The notes under the pieces were generated by a model. That model ran no database searches and was not told where the DNA came from. It was given only the letters and a program-made list of their open reading frames with translations. The position numbers and the translations under genes are program-made. Positions 40,129 to 49,557 of a stretch of DNA of 64,000 nucleotides are shown one piece after another. The first letter of the stretch is position 1. The number at the start of each line of letters is the position of its first letter. Origin of the DNA: a virus; IMG/VR virus record IMGVR_UViG_3300027747_000004, positions 1 through 64,000 of that record. The stretch is one strand, 5' to 3'.

Positions 40129-43035
40129 ATGGCCAAGAGACCCTACCGCGACCCGAAGACCACCAAGATCGAGGACTGGATCTGGCACCCCATGGAAAAC
40201 ATCCGCCAGCAACTCAGCACCCGACGCGAGCTGCCCGAGCACGTGATGCCCTACGCCGAGCACATGCAGCAGATGGCCAGCAAGGCGCAGGCCGGGCAGA
40301 TCAGCCCCCGCGACCTGATCAAAGCCTACACCATCACGCAGGCCAGCATCGGCCGCGGGGGCCTGAGCCACGCCACGGCCACCAAGAACGGCATGAAGCT
40401 GCAAGACACCGGCGAAGAGTTCCGCCCCGAGGGCGTGTTTGCCGAGTGGCTGGGCTCGCCTGAGGGCCAAAAATACTTGGACGACGCCGAGCGGGGCAAG
40501 GTCAACGCCCGGTCAATCCGGGACGTCGTCGCCAAGTTCTCCCCCTTCGGCAAGCAGAACGTGCAGGGCGAGGCCATGGAGTACGCGGCCCAGCACCTGC
40601 CCCAGCAGACCGCGGCGGCCAACGCCGCGCTGACCGGGTCGCTTGAAGACTACCGCAAGTTTGCCCGGGCAATCCACGGCATCAACAGCGCCAAGAGCGG
40701 GTTCATCGGCTCGCTGCTGGGCCGTGGTGACCAGCCCACGCTGGACGCCCGCCAGATCGCCCTGCACTCGCTGTACCACCCGACCAAGGTGGCCCAAAGC
40801 GTGATGGACCGCGGCAACGGCCTGGGCGGCGAGGAGGCGGTGGACCGCCTGACAGCCCGGCACAACGACCTGGGCTACACCATCCCGCCCGAGCTGGCGC
40901 CCTTCGCCCAGCACCTGATCCACCACGACATCTGGGACCAGCGCGGCGAGAACGGCCCGACCAAAACGACGCACGAGGACCTGATCCGGGCCATGCGCGG
41001 CTACGCCAAGGGTGGAGACGTGGAGCCCACCCCCGAGCAGATGCGCGAGATGCTGGCCCAGCACGGCTACATAGAGCACACACCCAAAAAACCTCATGCC
41101 GCCGTTGGCCAGCGCTATGACGTAGACCAGGCATACGGCCTTGCCCCAAAAAACGACGTGGACTTAGAGAAGCACAAGGGCGCTAGTTTGATGGTCATGC
41201 CGTGGGACAGCACCAGCCGCAACGTGCAGGTGCGCAGCATATCCGGCCACGAGCTGCCCGAGCACATTACCACGCACGGCGGCCAGGACTACGCCCGTGA
41301 CCTTGAGCACATCCTGCAGGGCATCGCAGGCGCATCAAACGAGGGGATAGCCAAACGTATTGCTGCCCGCGAAATGCAGGCCCGGATAGAAAATCTCGGC
41401 CAAGGTGGCACCGGTGAGATATTGCACATGCCCATTACCATGGGCGAGCGTGGCGAAGACTTTTCCATGACACCCACCGAGATCCTGCACCAGTTGGTAA
41501 TGCGCGGCATGCTGCCGCCAGAGGAATTGGAGCGCATGAACAACGAAATCCGCGCGCACAAAATAATTTTGAACAAAAAATCCGTCCAACCCTTTGGGGG
41601 TTTTGTTGGCCTAGAGCACCCCGAGTTTGACCAGCAAATAGTCACAGGCAAAGGCGTCGACACGACAGCAGGAAACCTGCGCAAGGCCATCGTAAACCGC
41701 GTTGGCTACCTGAAGCACAACCAAAAGGCGCTGGACTTCAACATTGAAGACCTGGTCAACGCGGTCACCGACCCCACGTTGCGCGGCGTGCCCAAGGGTT
41801 ACATCGGCAACACGGTCATTGGCAGCGACCCCGACCACATGACGCTGACACCGTCCAGCAATAAGGCGTACGACACCAACTTCTCCGGCCAGTACCTGGG
41901 CACGCTTGGCCACAGTTTTCCGGCCGAGGTGTTATTTGAAAAAGTTCTGCAGCAACTCCAGTCAAAGCACACTGGGAAAAAAGGGAATCTTCGTAACATG
42001 GCGTTGGGGGACCTTGAAAAGAGCAAAGCAAACGTATCCCAGATCTTGGACAACGAGACGCTGGACCGCTACGGCAAGTACCTGATGGCGCGCGACAAGA
42101 AGATCCGCACCGGCCATTACGCCGAGGGCGGTGAGGTCAAGAACGACGAGCCCAGCCACGACGAGATGCTGGCGCACATCATGCTCAAGGGCGTCAGCAG
42201 CCTGAAGGACGTCGGGGCCAACGAGGCGCCCAACATGCCGGTCAAGACCTACGTGCCAGCGGGTCCGGGCAAGGGCTTTCCCATCGGTGGCGTAGACTTC
42301 CAGCCCCAGCAGCCCGGCCAGCAGATGCTGCCTGGCCAGCCGCAACAACCTAGCCAACCGCAACAGCCCGGCCAGCCGCAACAGCCCGGCCAGCAAGCAG
42401 CGCCAGCACCACAGGGCCCACAGCAACCCCAGCCGCCCAGCAACATCCTGCAGATGACGCGCCAAGGCCAGACCATGAACGCGATCGCACCGCCCCAGCC
42501 GCAAGCCAAGATGGCAGGCGGCGGATCAACCCCGCCGTCGGTGGAGGAGATGCGCCGGGCCATTGCCAGCGCGGCCACGTCGGCGGGCATGAAGGCGCCC
42601 GTGACTAACACGCGCAATATGATGACCCTGCAGGACACCCACCAGTCGCTGCAGGACAGGATTCGCGGGGGCGCTGCCGACATGCAGAACATGATCGAGT
42701 CCATGCCGTTTAAGTACGACGTGGGGCACGACGTGTTTACCGCCCACAGCGCCAAAAACAACCTGCCACCGTTCAAAGTGATCCGCAGGGCATTGGTGGG
42801 GAATTCCCCCATGCGTGAGGACCACCCAACGCTCGGACCAAACATGGGCAAGTTCATCAAGGACCCGGCAACCGGCAAGACCAAACGCACACCATACGAG
42901 CCGGGCTATGACGTTCGCAGGGAGCACAAAGGCGAGGTGCACAAGATGCGCATCCCCGAGTCCGCAATTGTTGACAAGCTAGCAGGCGGCGGCACGGTCA
43001 AGGACTACATCACCATCACGGAGCGCCCACTATGA
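40129..43035 (+). CDS. Large multidomain protein with GG-motif linkers
   Basis: The start MAKRPYRDPKTTKIEDWIWH is chosen because CGCAGGACCCAGCC precedes it. The 968-residue protein has a helical N-terminal domain (to about residue 290, with SLLGRGDQPTLDARQIALHS and HHDIWDQRG). It then has several domains separated by GYAKGGDVEP, HYAEGGEVKN, a Gln/Pro-rich linker with QPGQPQQ repeats (about 725-780), KMAGGGSTP and KLAGGGTVKD. The last domain (DVFTAHSAKNNLPPFKVI) resembles a small alpha/beta module. This beads-on-a-string plan is that of phage polyvalent proteins. Location between terminase and portal suggests packaging in the virion. Enzymatic activity not identified. Confidence 0.75.
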   Translation: MAKRPYRDPKTTKIEDWIWHPMENIRQQLSTRRELPEHVMPYAEHMQQMASKAQAGQISPRDLIKAYTITQASIGRGGLSHATATKNGMKLQDTGEEFRPEGVFAEWLGSPEGQKYLDDAERGKVNARSIRDVVAKFSPFGKQNVQGEAMEYAAQHLPQQTAAANAALTGSLEDYRKFARAIHGINSAKSGFIGSLLGRGDQPTLDARQIALHSLYHPTKVAQSVMDRGNGLGGEEAVDRLTARHNDLGYTIPPELAPFAQHLIHHDIWDQRGENGPTKTTHEDLIRAMRGYAKGGDVEPTPEQMREMLAQHGYIEHTPKKPHAAVGQRYDVDQAYGLAPKNDVDLEKHKGASLMVMPWDSTSRNVQVRSISGHELPEHITTHGGQDYARDLEHILQGIAGASNEGIAKRIAAREMQARIENLGQGGTGEILHMPITMGERGEDFSMTPTEILHQLVMRGMLPPEELERMNNEIRAHKIILNKKSVQPFGGFVGLEHPEFDQQIVTGKGVDTTAGNLRKAIVNRVGYLKHNQKALDFNIEDLVNAVTDPTLRGVPKGYIGNTVIGSDPDHMTLTPSSNKAYDTNFSGQYLGTLGHSFPAEVLFEKVLQQLQSKHTGKKGNLRNMALGDLEKSKANVSQILDNETLDRYGKYLMARDKKIRTGHYAEGGEVKNDEPSHDEMLAHIMLKGVSSLKDVGANEAPNMPVKTYVPAGPGKGFPIGGVDFQPQQPGQQMLPGQPQQPSQPQQPGQPQQPGQQAAPAPQGPQQPQPPSNILQMTRQGQTMNAIAPPQPQAKMAGGGSTPPSVEEMRRAIASAATSAGMKAPVTNTRNMMTLQDTHQSLQDRIRGGAADMQNMIESMPFKYDVGHDVFTAHSAKNNLPPFKVIRRALVGNSPMREDHPTLGPNMGKFIKDPATGKTKRTPYEPGYDVRREHKGEVHKMRIPESAIVDKLAGGGTVKDYITITERPL

Positions 43036-46000
43036 GCGGAATGTACTCACCCATTAACCGCGCTGCGGAGTCCATCACCCGCCCCAAGGGCACCGGTGCT
43101 GAGTACATGGCCGAGCTGCAGAAGAAGCCCGGCTACAAGCCCGCTGAGGCGCAGGACCGCGACCTGCAGGCGCTCATGGCGCTGCCCCAGATGGCGCGTG
43201 CGGCCTTCATGGAAAAGCTCAAAGCGCAAAAGAACAAGTACCCGCTCAAGCAGCGAGAGCTGACCGGCAGACAGACGCACCACGAGGACTACACCCTACC
43301 CGGTGGTGAAAACTACCGCGAGATCCTGCTGCACACACCAATGCCCGAGGGCGGAGGCTTCCTCGGCGTGCCGCACCACTTTGGCGGCACACCCAATATC
43401 CTTGCCAGCATTCGCGTCAAGGATCGCACCACGCCAGAAGGCAAGAAGATGCTGCACCTTGAGGAGATCCAATCCGACTGGCACCAGCACGGGCGCGAAG
43501 AGGGGTATCGACCCGCAACGTCCGAAGATGATGTTCGCAAAGCATATAACGCTCAACCACACAACGCAGTGCCGTTTGATGAGTTGCTTCCCGCCGACAA
43601 AGCGTACGAAATCCAACAATACGAAAAATCCCAAAAAGGCGTCCCTTACGGCCCCCACGCCAAGGACTGGCACGAATTGGCGCTCAAGGCCATGATCCAG
43701 CACGCCGCCGAGAACGGCTACGACCAGATTGCCATCACGCCCGGCGCGGAGCAGGCCAAGCGGTATGACTTGAGCAAGCACGTTGGACGTATCACGCACA
43801 TGACGCATCACGATGATCCTGATAGCGGCATTTTGTTTGCTTTTGATCCATCTGGTCACCAGATAATAGAAAAACACAACGTGCCCCATTCCCAACTTCC
43901 TGAGTACATTGGCAAAGAAGGGGCGCAAAAATTATTAGGGCAAAAGCCAGATGAACATGGCTACCGTGAATTAAAAGGCCAAAACCTTGAAGTTGGTGGC
44001 GAGGGCATGAAAGGCTTCTACGACCGAATGGTGCCCAGCTTTCTGAACAAGTTCGGCAAGAAGCATGGCGTGCAGGTGCAACCGGGTGCAATTGACACAG
44101 GGGAAAATCCACATGAGGTGGTGATGGATTACTCCGACCCCAAAAATATGTACGCGGTTCGCCCCGAGGGCTCTTCAAACGTGGTGTCACGGCATTTTTC
44201 AATGCACGATGCCTACAAGGCCGCAGCAAAACTTGGGCAGTCCCCACTACACACATTCGACATCACCCCAGCCATGCGCGAGGACGTGCTCAAGAACGGC
44301 ATACCGCGCTACGATAAAGGTGGCGAGGTCAAGCCAACGCACGAACTATTTCACGGAACCAACAAAGAATTCAAAAGTTTTGATAAAGACAAAAGCCATA
44401 TTGTCAATGGTGTATGGCTGACACAGGACAAAAACTACGCAAATTGGATGGCTCGTGAAAGAGCAAAGCAAGAAAAAGGAACTGCCCCAAGGGTATTACG
44501 GGTTAGCGCGTACCACAATAACCCCATGTATTTTGATATTTTGGCAGAAGGCAAAAAAGTTGCGGAACAAATTGGCGAACCAGCACCAAAAAACGCTTAC
44601 GAGGCACAGGAGTTGCTATCGGGGGGAATGGGTTGGGATAATGTCGTTGACAATTTAGTGCATGAAGCTAAAACAAAAAAGCACGATTCCTTAATAATCC
44701 ATAATTTTAATGATAATTGGCACAGCGACCCGAATCAAACCACAACAGCCCATGTAGTGTTTGATCCTAATAAGTTAAAAATAATTGACCAGCAAAAATA
44801 CGCCGAGGGCGGCGTCGTCCACAAATCCGGCGGCGGGTCGATGTACCCAACCATCCAGGAGATGATCCGGCACCTGCAGCAGGCCGGGCGCACGCCCATT
44901 GTGCCCGCACCCAACCGCTGGTTTGCGGATCCGGTAAAGCACCCCTTCCAGCAAAAGATGATCGAGCGCGTGCTGGCGCAGACTGGCCAGGGGCGCGAGG
45001 GTTTCCCGTCGGGCTCTTACATCAACCCGCAGACGGGCGAGCCCATGGACTTTGACATCATGCACGACCTGGGCGTGGCAATCGACCCCGCCACCGGGCG
45101 GCCAATGATGTCGGGCGTCAAGTCGGACCTGACATCCATCGACCCCAAGTACGGATCCATCACCCGGAGCAATTTGGTGCGCAAGGGCCTGTTCAAGCAC
45201 GAGGGCGGCGACGACTTGCTCAAGAACATTGCATTCCTCGCGACGATCGAGAAAGGCGGCAAGGGCCACCACTACGGCCTGTCGACGCACTACGCATCAC
45301 CCGCAGAGCTGGTGAACACAATGACCGGCCAAAACCCAACGCTGCGGCCGCACAGCCGCGGTGACATCTTTGGCGTGGGCGACGAGGTTGGGCGCATTTC
45401 TATCCAGGGCAAACACCACCCGGTCTATGAGAAGTTGCTGGTGGCGCCCACAGGCTCGGACGTGCAGGGCGTGAAGTTGCACAAGGCTAAGGGCGGCAAA
45501 GTTTCCGGTGAAACCAAAGCAGAGTTCATCAGCAAAAGCAAAGTGCCTGACGTGCTGTACCGTGGTGGTATCGGGCACCCAGATATGTCGGAAGACTTTT
45601 TGAAAGGCAAAGCACGGCCAGGTTACTCTACCTTTGCCTCTACGTCTCCGCACGTCGCTGGAAGCTACGCGCATCCTGATTGGGATCAATCGTGGGGTAC
45701 CCAAGACCTGGTCGGCGCAATTGCGCCTATGCACATCAAGGTGCATACGGTGCATGAGTTTCCGGTGACCACCAATAAGCATGGGTCTCGCCAATTTAGC
45801 AAATTTGAGTTTGATCGACGCGCTCAACAACTGGAGCCCGGCCATGCGTTGGTGGCGCGGCAAGTGTTTGACATGGGCCCGCGAGCTAGTGTCAAAACTG
45901 ATCCTGACAAGCTGTACAGTTACCCTAGCGACATATACGCTTGGAACAACGGCACCGAAGTGAAGTCCGCTTTTGAGAAAGCCAAAGGCGGCTCCATCAA

Positions 46001-46070
46001 AGCTAAAGTTACAATGCCGCCCAGTATGGACACGATGCAGTACGAGCTGATCAACAGGAAAGCAAAATAA
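43032..46070 (+). CDS. Polyvalent protein with two ADP-ribosyltransferase-like domains
   Basis: A 1012-residue protein coupled by ATGA to the preceding gene. Domain 1 (about 75-430) carries LHLEEIQSDWHQHGREEGY near residue 142 and AITPGAEQAKRYDLSKHVG, features of large polyvalent-protein domains. Domain 2 begins at about 438 with LFHGTNKEFKSFD and GVWLTQDKNYANWMAR, matching ART-PolyVal-type ADP-ribosyltransferases. Domain 3 is helical (TIQEMIRHLQQAG). Domain 4 has VLYRGGIGHP near 841 and YSTFASTSPHVAGSYA near 870, again the R...STS pattern of ARTs. KGG/EGG linkers separate the domains. It may be injected to modify host proteins; inferred. Confidence 0.8.
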   Translation: MSGMYSPINRAAESITRPKGTGAEYMAELQKKPGYKPAEAQDRDLQALMALPQMARAAFMEKLKAQKNKYPLKQRELTGRQTHHEDYTLPGGENYREILLHTPMPEGGGFLGVPHHFGGTPNILASIRVKDRTTPEGKKMLHLEEIQSDWHQHGREEGYRPATSEDDVRKAYNAQPHNAVPFDELLPADKAYEIQQYEKSQKGVPYGPHAKDWHELALKAMIQHAAENGYDQIAITPGAEQAKRYDLSKHVGRITHMTHHDDPDSGILFAFDPSGHQIIEKHNVPHSQLPEYIGKEGAQKLLGQKPDEHGYRELKGQNLEVGGEGMKGFYDRMVPSFLNKFGKKHGVQVQPGAIDTGENPHEVVMDYSDPKNMYAVRPEGSSNVVSRHFSMHDAYKAAAKLGQSPLHTFDITPAMREDVLKNGIPRYDKGGEVKPTHELFHGTNKEFKSFDKDKSHIVNGVWLTQDKNYANWMARERAKQEKGTAPRVLRVSAYHNNPMYFDILAEGKKVAEQIGEPAPKNAYEAQELLSGGMGWDNVVDNLVHEAKTKKHDSLIIHNFNDNWHSDPNQTTTAHVVFDPNKLKIIDQQKYAEGGVVHKSGGGSMYPTIQEMIRHLQQAGRTPIVPAPNRWFADPVKHPFQQKMIERVLAQTGQGREGFPSGSYINPQTGEPMDFDIMHDLGVAIDPATGRPMMSGVKSDLTSIDPKYGSITRSNLVRKGLFKHEGGDDLLKNIAFLATIEKGGKGHHYGLSTHYASPAELVNTMTGQNPTLRPHSRGDIFGVGDEVGRISIQGKHHPVYEKLLVAPTGSDVQGVKLHKAKGGKVSGETKAEFISKSKVPDVLYRGGIGHPDMSEDFLKGKARPGYSTFASTSPHVAGSYAHPDWDQSWGTQDLVGAIAPMHIKVHTVHEFPVTTNKHGSRQFSKFEFDRRAQQLEPGHALVARQVFDMGPRASVKTDPDKLYSYPSDIYAWNNGTEVKSAFEKAKGGSIKAKVTMPPSMDTMQYELINRKAK

Positions 46071-48706
46071 TGGCCGACACCTACGACAACGGGGACGACG
46101 ACATGGACCCTGAGCTGAACGAAGACGGGTCCGCGGACGTTGAGCTGCCAGAGGACGTGTCTGACGTCACCGAGATGCCCGACGGCTCGGCGGTGGTGCA
46201 CCTGCCGGAGACAACCGGCCCAGAAGAGACGCCCGACTTCTACGCCAACATGGCCGAGGAGATGGACAGCTACGAGCTCAACACGCTCGGCATGCGCTAC
46301 GTCAGCCTGCTGGAGAAGGACAAGAACGCCCGCGAGGAGCGCGACAAGCAGTACGAGGAAGGCCTACGGCGCACTGGCCTAGGCAAGGACGCCCCCGGCG
46401 GTGCCAACTTCCTTGGCGCAAGCCGCGCCGTGCACCCGGTCATGGCCGAGGGCTGCGTTGACTTTGCCAGCCGCGCGATCAAGGAGCTGTTCCCACCAGA
46501 TGGCCCGGTGCGCACTAAGATCATTGGCAAGGTCGACGAGCTTAAGCAAGAGCGCGCCGAGCGCAAGCGCGACTTCTTGAACTGGCAGATTACCGAGCAA
46601 ATCGAAGAGTTCCGCGACGAGCAGGAACAGATGCTCACCCAGCTGCCGCTTGGCGGCTCGCAGTACCTCAAGCTGTGGTACGACGAGCAAAAGAAGCGCC
46701 CGGTCATCGAGTTCCTGCCCATCGACCGCATGATCCTGCCGTTTGCGGCCAGCAACTTCTACACCGCCCAACGCGCGGCCGAGGTGCACGAGATCACCGA
46801 GTGGGAATACGACCGGCGCATCGCCAGCGGCATGTACAAGGACGGCTCGCACGTCACCTCCGGCAACGAGCCCGAGCAGACGCGCGCGCAGAAGGCCAAC
46901 GACAAGATTGAGGGCCGCAAGTTCCAGGACAACGACGACGGCCTGCGCAAGGTGTTCCACATCTATACCTGGCTGGAGCTGGAGGACGACCGGCAATCCA
47001 AGGGCGAGATGGCCCCCTACATCATGATGGTGGACGAGCAGTCCAGCGAGGTGATCGGCCTGTACCGCAACTGGGAAGAGGGCGACGACACGATGACCAA
47101 GCTCGACTGGATCGTCGAGTTCAAGTTCATCCCGTGGCGCGGCGTGTTTGCCATCGGCCTGCCCCACCTGATCGGCGGCCTGAGCGCGGCCCTGACCGGC
47201 TCCCTGCGCGCGCTGCTAGACAGCGCCCACATCAACAACGCGGCGACCATGCTCAAGCTCAAGGGTGCCAAGATCAGCGGCCAGACGCAGCAGATCGAGG
47301 TCACTCAGGTGGCCGAGATCGAGGGCGCGCCCGGCGTAGATGACATCCGCAAGATCGCGATGCCCATGCCCTTCAACCCACCCAGCGAGACGCTATTCAA
47401 GCTGTTGGGCTGGCTGGACAGCGCGGCCAAGGGCGTGGTCACCACGTCCGAGGAGAAGATCGCCGATGTCAATGCTAACGCTCCGGTAGGTACTACCCAA
47501 GCGTTGATTGAGCAGGGCGCTGCCGTCTACTCCGCAATCCACGCGCGCCTGCACCAGTCGCAGGCTCGCCTGATCAAGGTGCTGTGCCGCCTGAACCGCT
47601 GGCACTTCAAGGAAATGCGCAAGGGCGACATGGTCGCGGACCTTGAGATCGAGCGCGAGGACTTCGAGCGCAACACCGACGTCATCCCGGTCAGCGACCC
47701 GCACATCTTTAGCGAAACCCAGCGCATGGCGCAGATGCAGGCCGTGTTGGCCCGCGCGGACGCCAAGCCAGACCTGTACGACGCCAAAGCCGTGGAGGAG
47801 CGTTTCCTCAAGCAGATCAAGATTCCCAACGTCAGCGAGCTGCTCAAGGACGTGCCCGAGCCCGAGCAGCGCACTTTGGCCGACGAGAACGCGGCGATGT
47901 CCATGGGCCACCCGGCGTATGCCTACATGCAGCAGGACCACATCGCGCACATCCAAGGCCACCTAATGTTTGGCCTAGACCCGAGCTTTGGCGGCAACCC
48001 GCTAATCGCGCCAAACTACCAGCCCAACGCGATTGAACACATCAAGCAGCACATTACGCTGTGGTACCTCAACCGCATGAACGGCTACGTCATTAACCTG
48101 CGCGGCGGCAAGCCGGTGGACGACTATGAAAATCCGCACCTGACCGCCACCATCGACAAACTGTACGCCACCGTCGGCGAGCACGTCGCGTTGGACGGCC
48201 AGATGGTGTTCCAGCAGATCCTGCCGCAACTTCAACAGATGCAGCAGGCAATGCAACAGAACAAGCCACAACCCCAACTGCCGCCCGATGCCCAGGTGGT
48301 CAAGGACACCGCGATGGCCGAGACCCAGCGCAAAGCGGCCAAGGACCAGCAGGAGATGCAGCTCGCCCAAGCCAAGCTGCAGGACAGCCAACAGCGCACC
48401 CAGGCCGAGATGCAGGCCAACGCGCAGAAGGCCCAGCAGGACACGCAGGTCAACATGCAGAAGGCCCAGCAGGACGCCCAGCTCAAGATGCAGGACCTCC
48501 AGGCAACGTCTCAGGCCAAGCTGCAGGACACGCAGGTCGATATCCAAGCACGCGAGCAAGAGTCCATGCGCAATGCGCAACTACAATTGGAACTAGAGCG
48601 CATGCACGACCAGACGCAGATTGACATTACAAACGCAAAGTTAACCCACGAAACCATACAGAGTATGGTCCAACCCCAAGGAGCTCCAGATGGCAACCTC
48701 GAATAA
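46070..48706 (+). CDS. Portal protein with long Gln-rich C-terminal coiled coil
   Basis: An 878-residue protein starting one base inside the previous stop (TAATGG). The acidic N-terminus (to about 60) precedes a portal core: KELFPPDGPVRTKIIG, LPLGGSQYLKLWYDEQKKRP, FLPIDRMILPFAASNFYTAQ and WEYDRRIASGMY, typical of large portals of podoviruses and related phages. Residues about 725-860 are a Gln/Ala coiled coil (QKAQQDTQVNMQKAQQDAQL) that may form the barrel or crown. Twelve copies would form the DNA gate and dock the adaptor. Confidence 0.9.
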   Translation: MADTYDNGDDDMDPELNEDGSADVELPEDVSDVTEMPDGSAVVHLPETTGPEETPDFYANMAEEMDSYELNTLGMRYVSLLEKDKNAREERDKQYEEGLRRTGLGKDAPGGANFLGASRAVHPVMAEGCVDFASRAIKELFPPDGPVRTKIIGKVDELKQERAERKRDFLNWQITEQIEEFRDEQEQMLTQLPLGGSQYLKLWYDEQKKRPVIEFLPIDRMILPFAASNFYTAQRAAEVHEITEWEYDRRIASGMYKDGSHVTSGNEPEQTRAQKANDKIEGRKFQDNDDGLRKVFHIYTWLELEDDRQSKGEMAPYIMMVDEQSSEVIGLYRNWEEGDDTMTKLDWIVEFKFIPWRGVFAIGLPHLIGGLSAALTGSLRALLDSAHINNAATMLKLKGAKISGQTQQIEVTQVAEIEGAPGVDDIRKIAMPMPFNPPSETLFKLLGWLDSAAKGVVTTSEEKIADVNANAPVGTTQALIEQGAAVYSAIHARLHQSQARLIKVLCRLNRWHFKEMRKGDMVADLEIEREDFERNTDVIPVSDPHIFSETQRMAQMQAVLARADAKPDLYDAKAVEERFLKQIKIPNVSELLKDVPEPEQRTLADENAAMSMGHPAYAYMQQDHIAHIQGHLMFGLDPSFGGNPLIAPNYQPNAIEHIKQHITLWYLNRMNGYVINLRGGKPVDDYENPHLTATIDKLYATVGEHVALDGQMVFQQILPQLQQMQQAMQQNKPQPQLPPDAQVVKDTAMAETQRKAAKDQQEMQLAQAKLQDSQQRTQAEMQANAQKAQQDTQVNMQKAQQDAQLKMQDLQATSQAKLQDTQVDIQAREQESMRNAQLQLELERMHDQTQIDITNAKLTHETIQSMVQPQGAPDGNLE

Positions 48707-48845
48707 CTCTCAGACCGGCGAGCTGGTCAAGCAACACCACCGCCTGGCCATGGGTGAGAAGCTCAACGGCCAGAGCCTGCAGCCCAAGGGCGGCACCAGC
48801 AAGCCCGCTGGCGGCTTGAGCGCGCTGGCCAAGAAGAATAAGTGA
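48690..48845 (+). CDS. Small 51-residue basic protein after portal
   Basis: The frame reads MATSNNSQTGELVKQHHRLA and ends SALAKKNK. It overlaps the portal 3' end by 17 bases, with CAAGGAGCTCCAG as ribosome site. It includes LQPKGGTSKPAGG, a form of the GG motif found in other proteins here. Function unknown; possibly a minor capsid protein. Confidence 0.65.
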   Translation: MATSNNSQTGELVKQHHRLAMGEKLNGQSLQPKGGTSKPAGGLSALAKKNK

Positions 48846-49012
48846 TCTCTGAACTTATTCACCAGATCCAGGTCAGGCAGGCGGAGCTTCGCCTGGCGCT
48901 GGTTCAAAACCCCGTGGGCGACCACGCTACATACACACGCATCGTTGGTGAGTACCAGGGCCTGCAATGGGTAATGGACGCACTAAACCAAAAACTCGCT
49001 GAGAACGAATAA
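48842..49012 (+). CDS. Small 56-residue hypothetical protein
   Basis: The GTG start overlaps the previous stop (GTGA). The peptide (MISELIHQIQVRQAELRLAL, YTRIVGEYQGLQWVMDALNQ) is a helical hairpin. Proteins of this type (QAELRLAL, EYQGLQ) occur next to phage portal genes and may be assembly factors. No proven function. Confidence 0.62.
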   Translation: MISELIHQIQVRQAELRLALVQNPVGDHATYTRIVGEYQGLQWVMDALNQKLAENE

Positions 49013-49089
49013 GGCAGCAATGCCCCAAGCCGCGCTGAGATATGCGCATTTTCAAACCTGAAATATGGTTTTTGTCGATAGGAGTGAGT

Positions 49090-49548
49090 ATGAGCGAGAA
49101 AGAAAAGATACCTACCATTGGTGGTGTCCAACAAGAGTCCGACCCAACTGAGCTGGCGTGGGCATTTCCAGACGTTTTACCCGGGCAAGCCCCGCTAGGT
49201 GGCCGCGTCATTGTCCAACTTCGCCGCATCAAGAAAAATGCCGGAAAGATTATCCTGGTCGAGGAGACCAAGGAGAATGAGAAGTGGAACAACATGATCG
49301 GCAGGGTGGTCGCGATTGGTCCTTTGGCCTACCGCAACCGCGACACCATGCAGGTGTGGCCCGAAGGAAGTTGGGCTGAGATCGGTGACTACGTGCGCGT
49401 GCCTCGGTGGGGCGGGGATCGCTGGGAGCGACCCGTGCTTAACGAAGAAAACGGCGACCTGAACCCGGTCCTGTTCATGACAATCAACGACCACGAGGTG
49501 ATTGCGAAGGTCACTGACGACCCGTTGTCATTTAAAGCCTACGTTTAA
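49090..49548 (+). CDS. GroES-like co-chaperonin
   Basis: The start MSEKEKIPTIGGVQQESDPT is chosen because GATAGGAGTGAGT precedes it. The 152-residue product has the Cpn10 beta-barrel pattern: PLGGRVIVQLRRIKKNAGKI, then ILVEETKENEKWNNMIGRVV, AIGPLAY and IGDYVRVPRWGGD, in which the K-N-A-G-K-I segment lies at the position of the mobile GroEL-binding loop. Phage-encoded GroES relatives, such as T4 gp31, enlarge the host GroEL cage for capsid folding. Its position directly before the scaffold and capsid genes fits this role. Confidence 0.88.
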   Translation: MSEKEKIPTIGGVQQESDPTELAWAFPDVLPGQAPLGGRVIVQLRRIKKNAGKIILVEETKENEKWNNMIGRVVAIGPLAYRNRDTMQVWPEGSWAEIGDYVRVPRWGGDRWERPVLNEENGDLNPVLFMTINDHEVIAKVTDDPLSFKAYV

Positions 49549-49557
49549 GGAAATACC

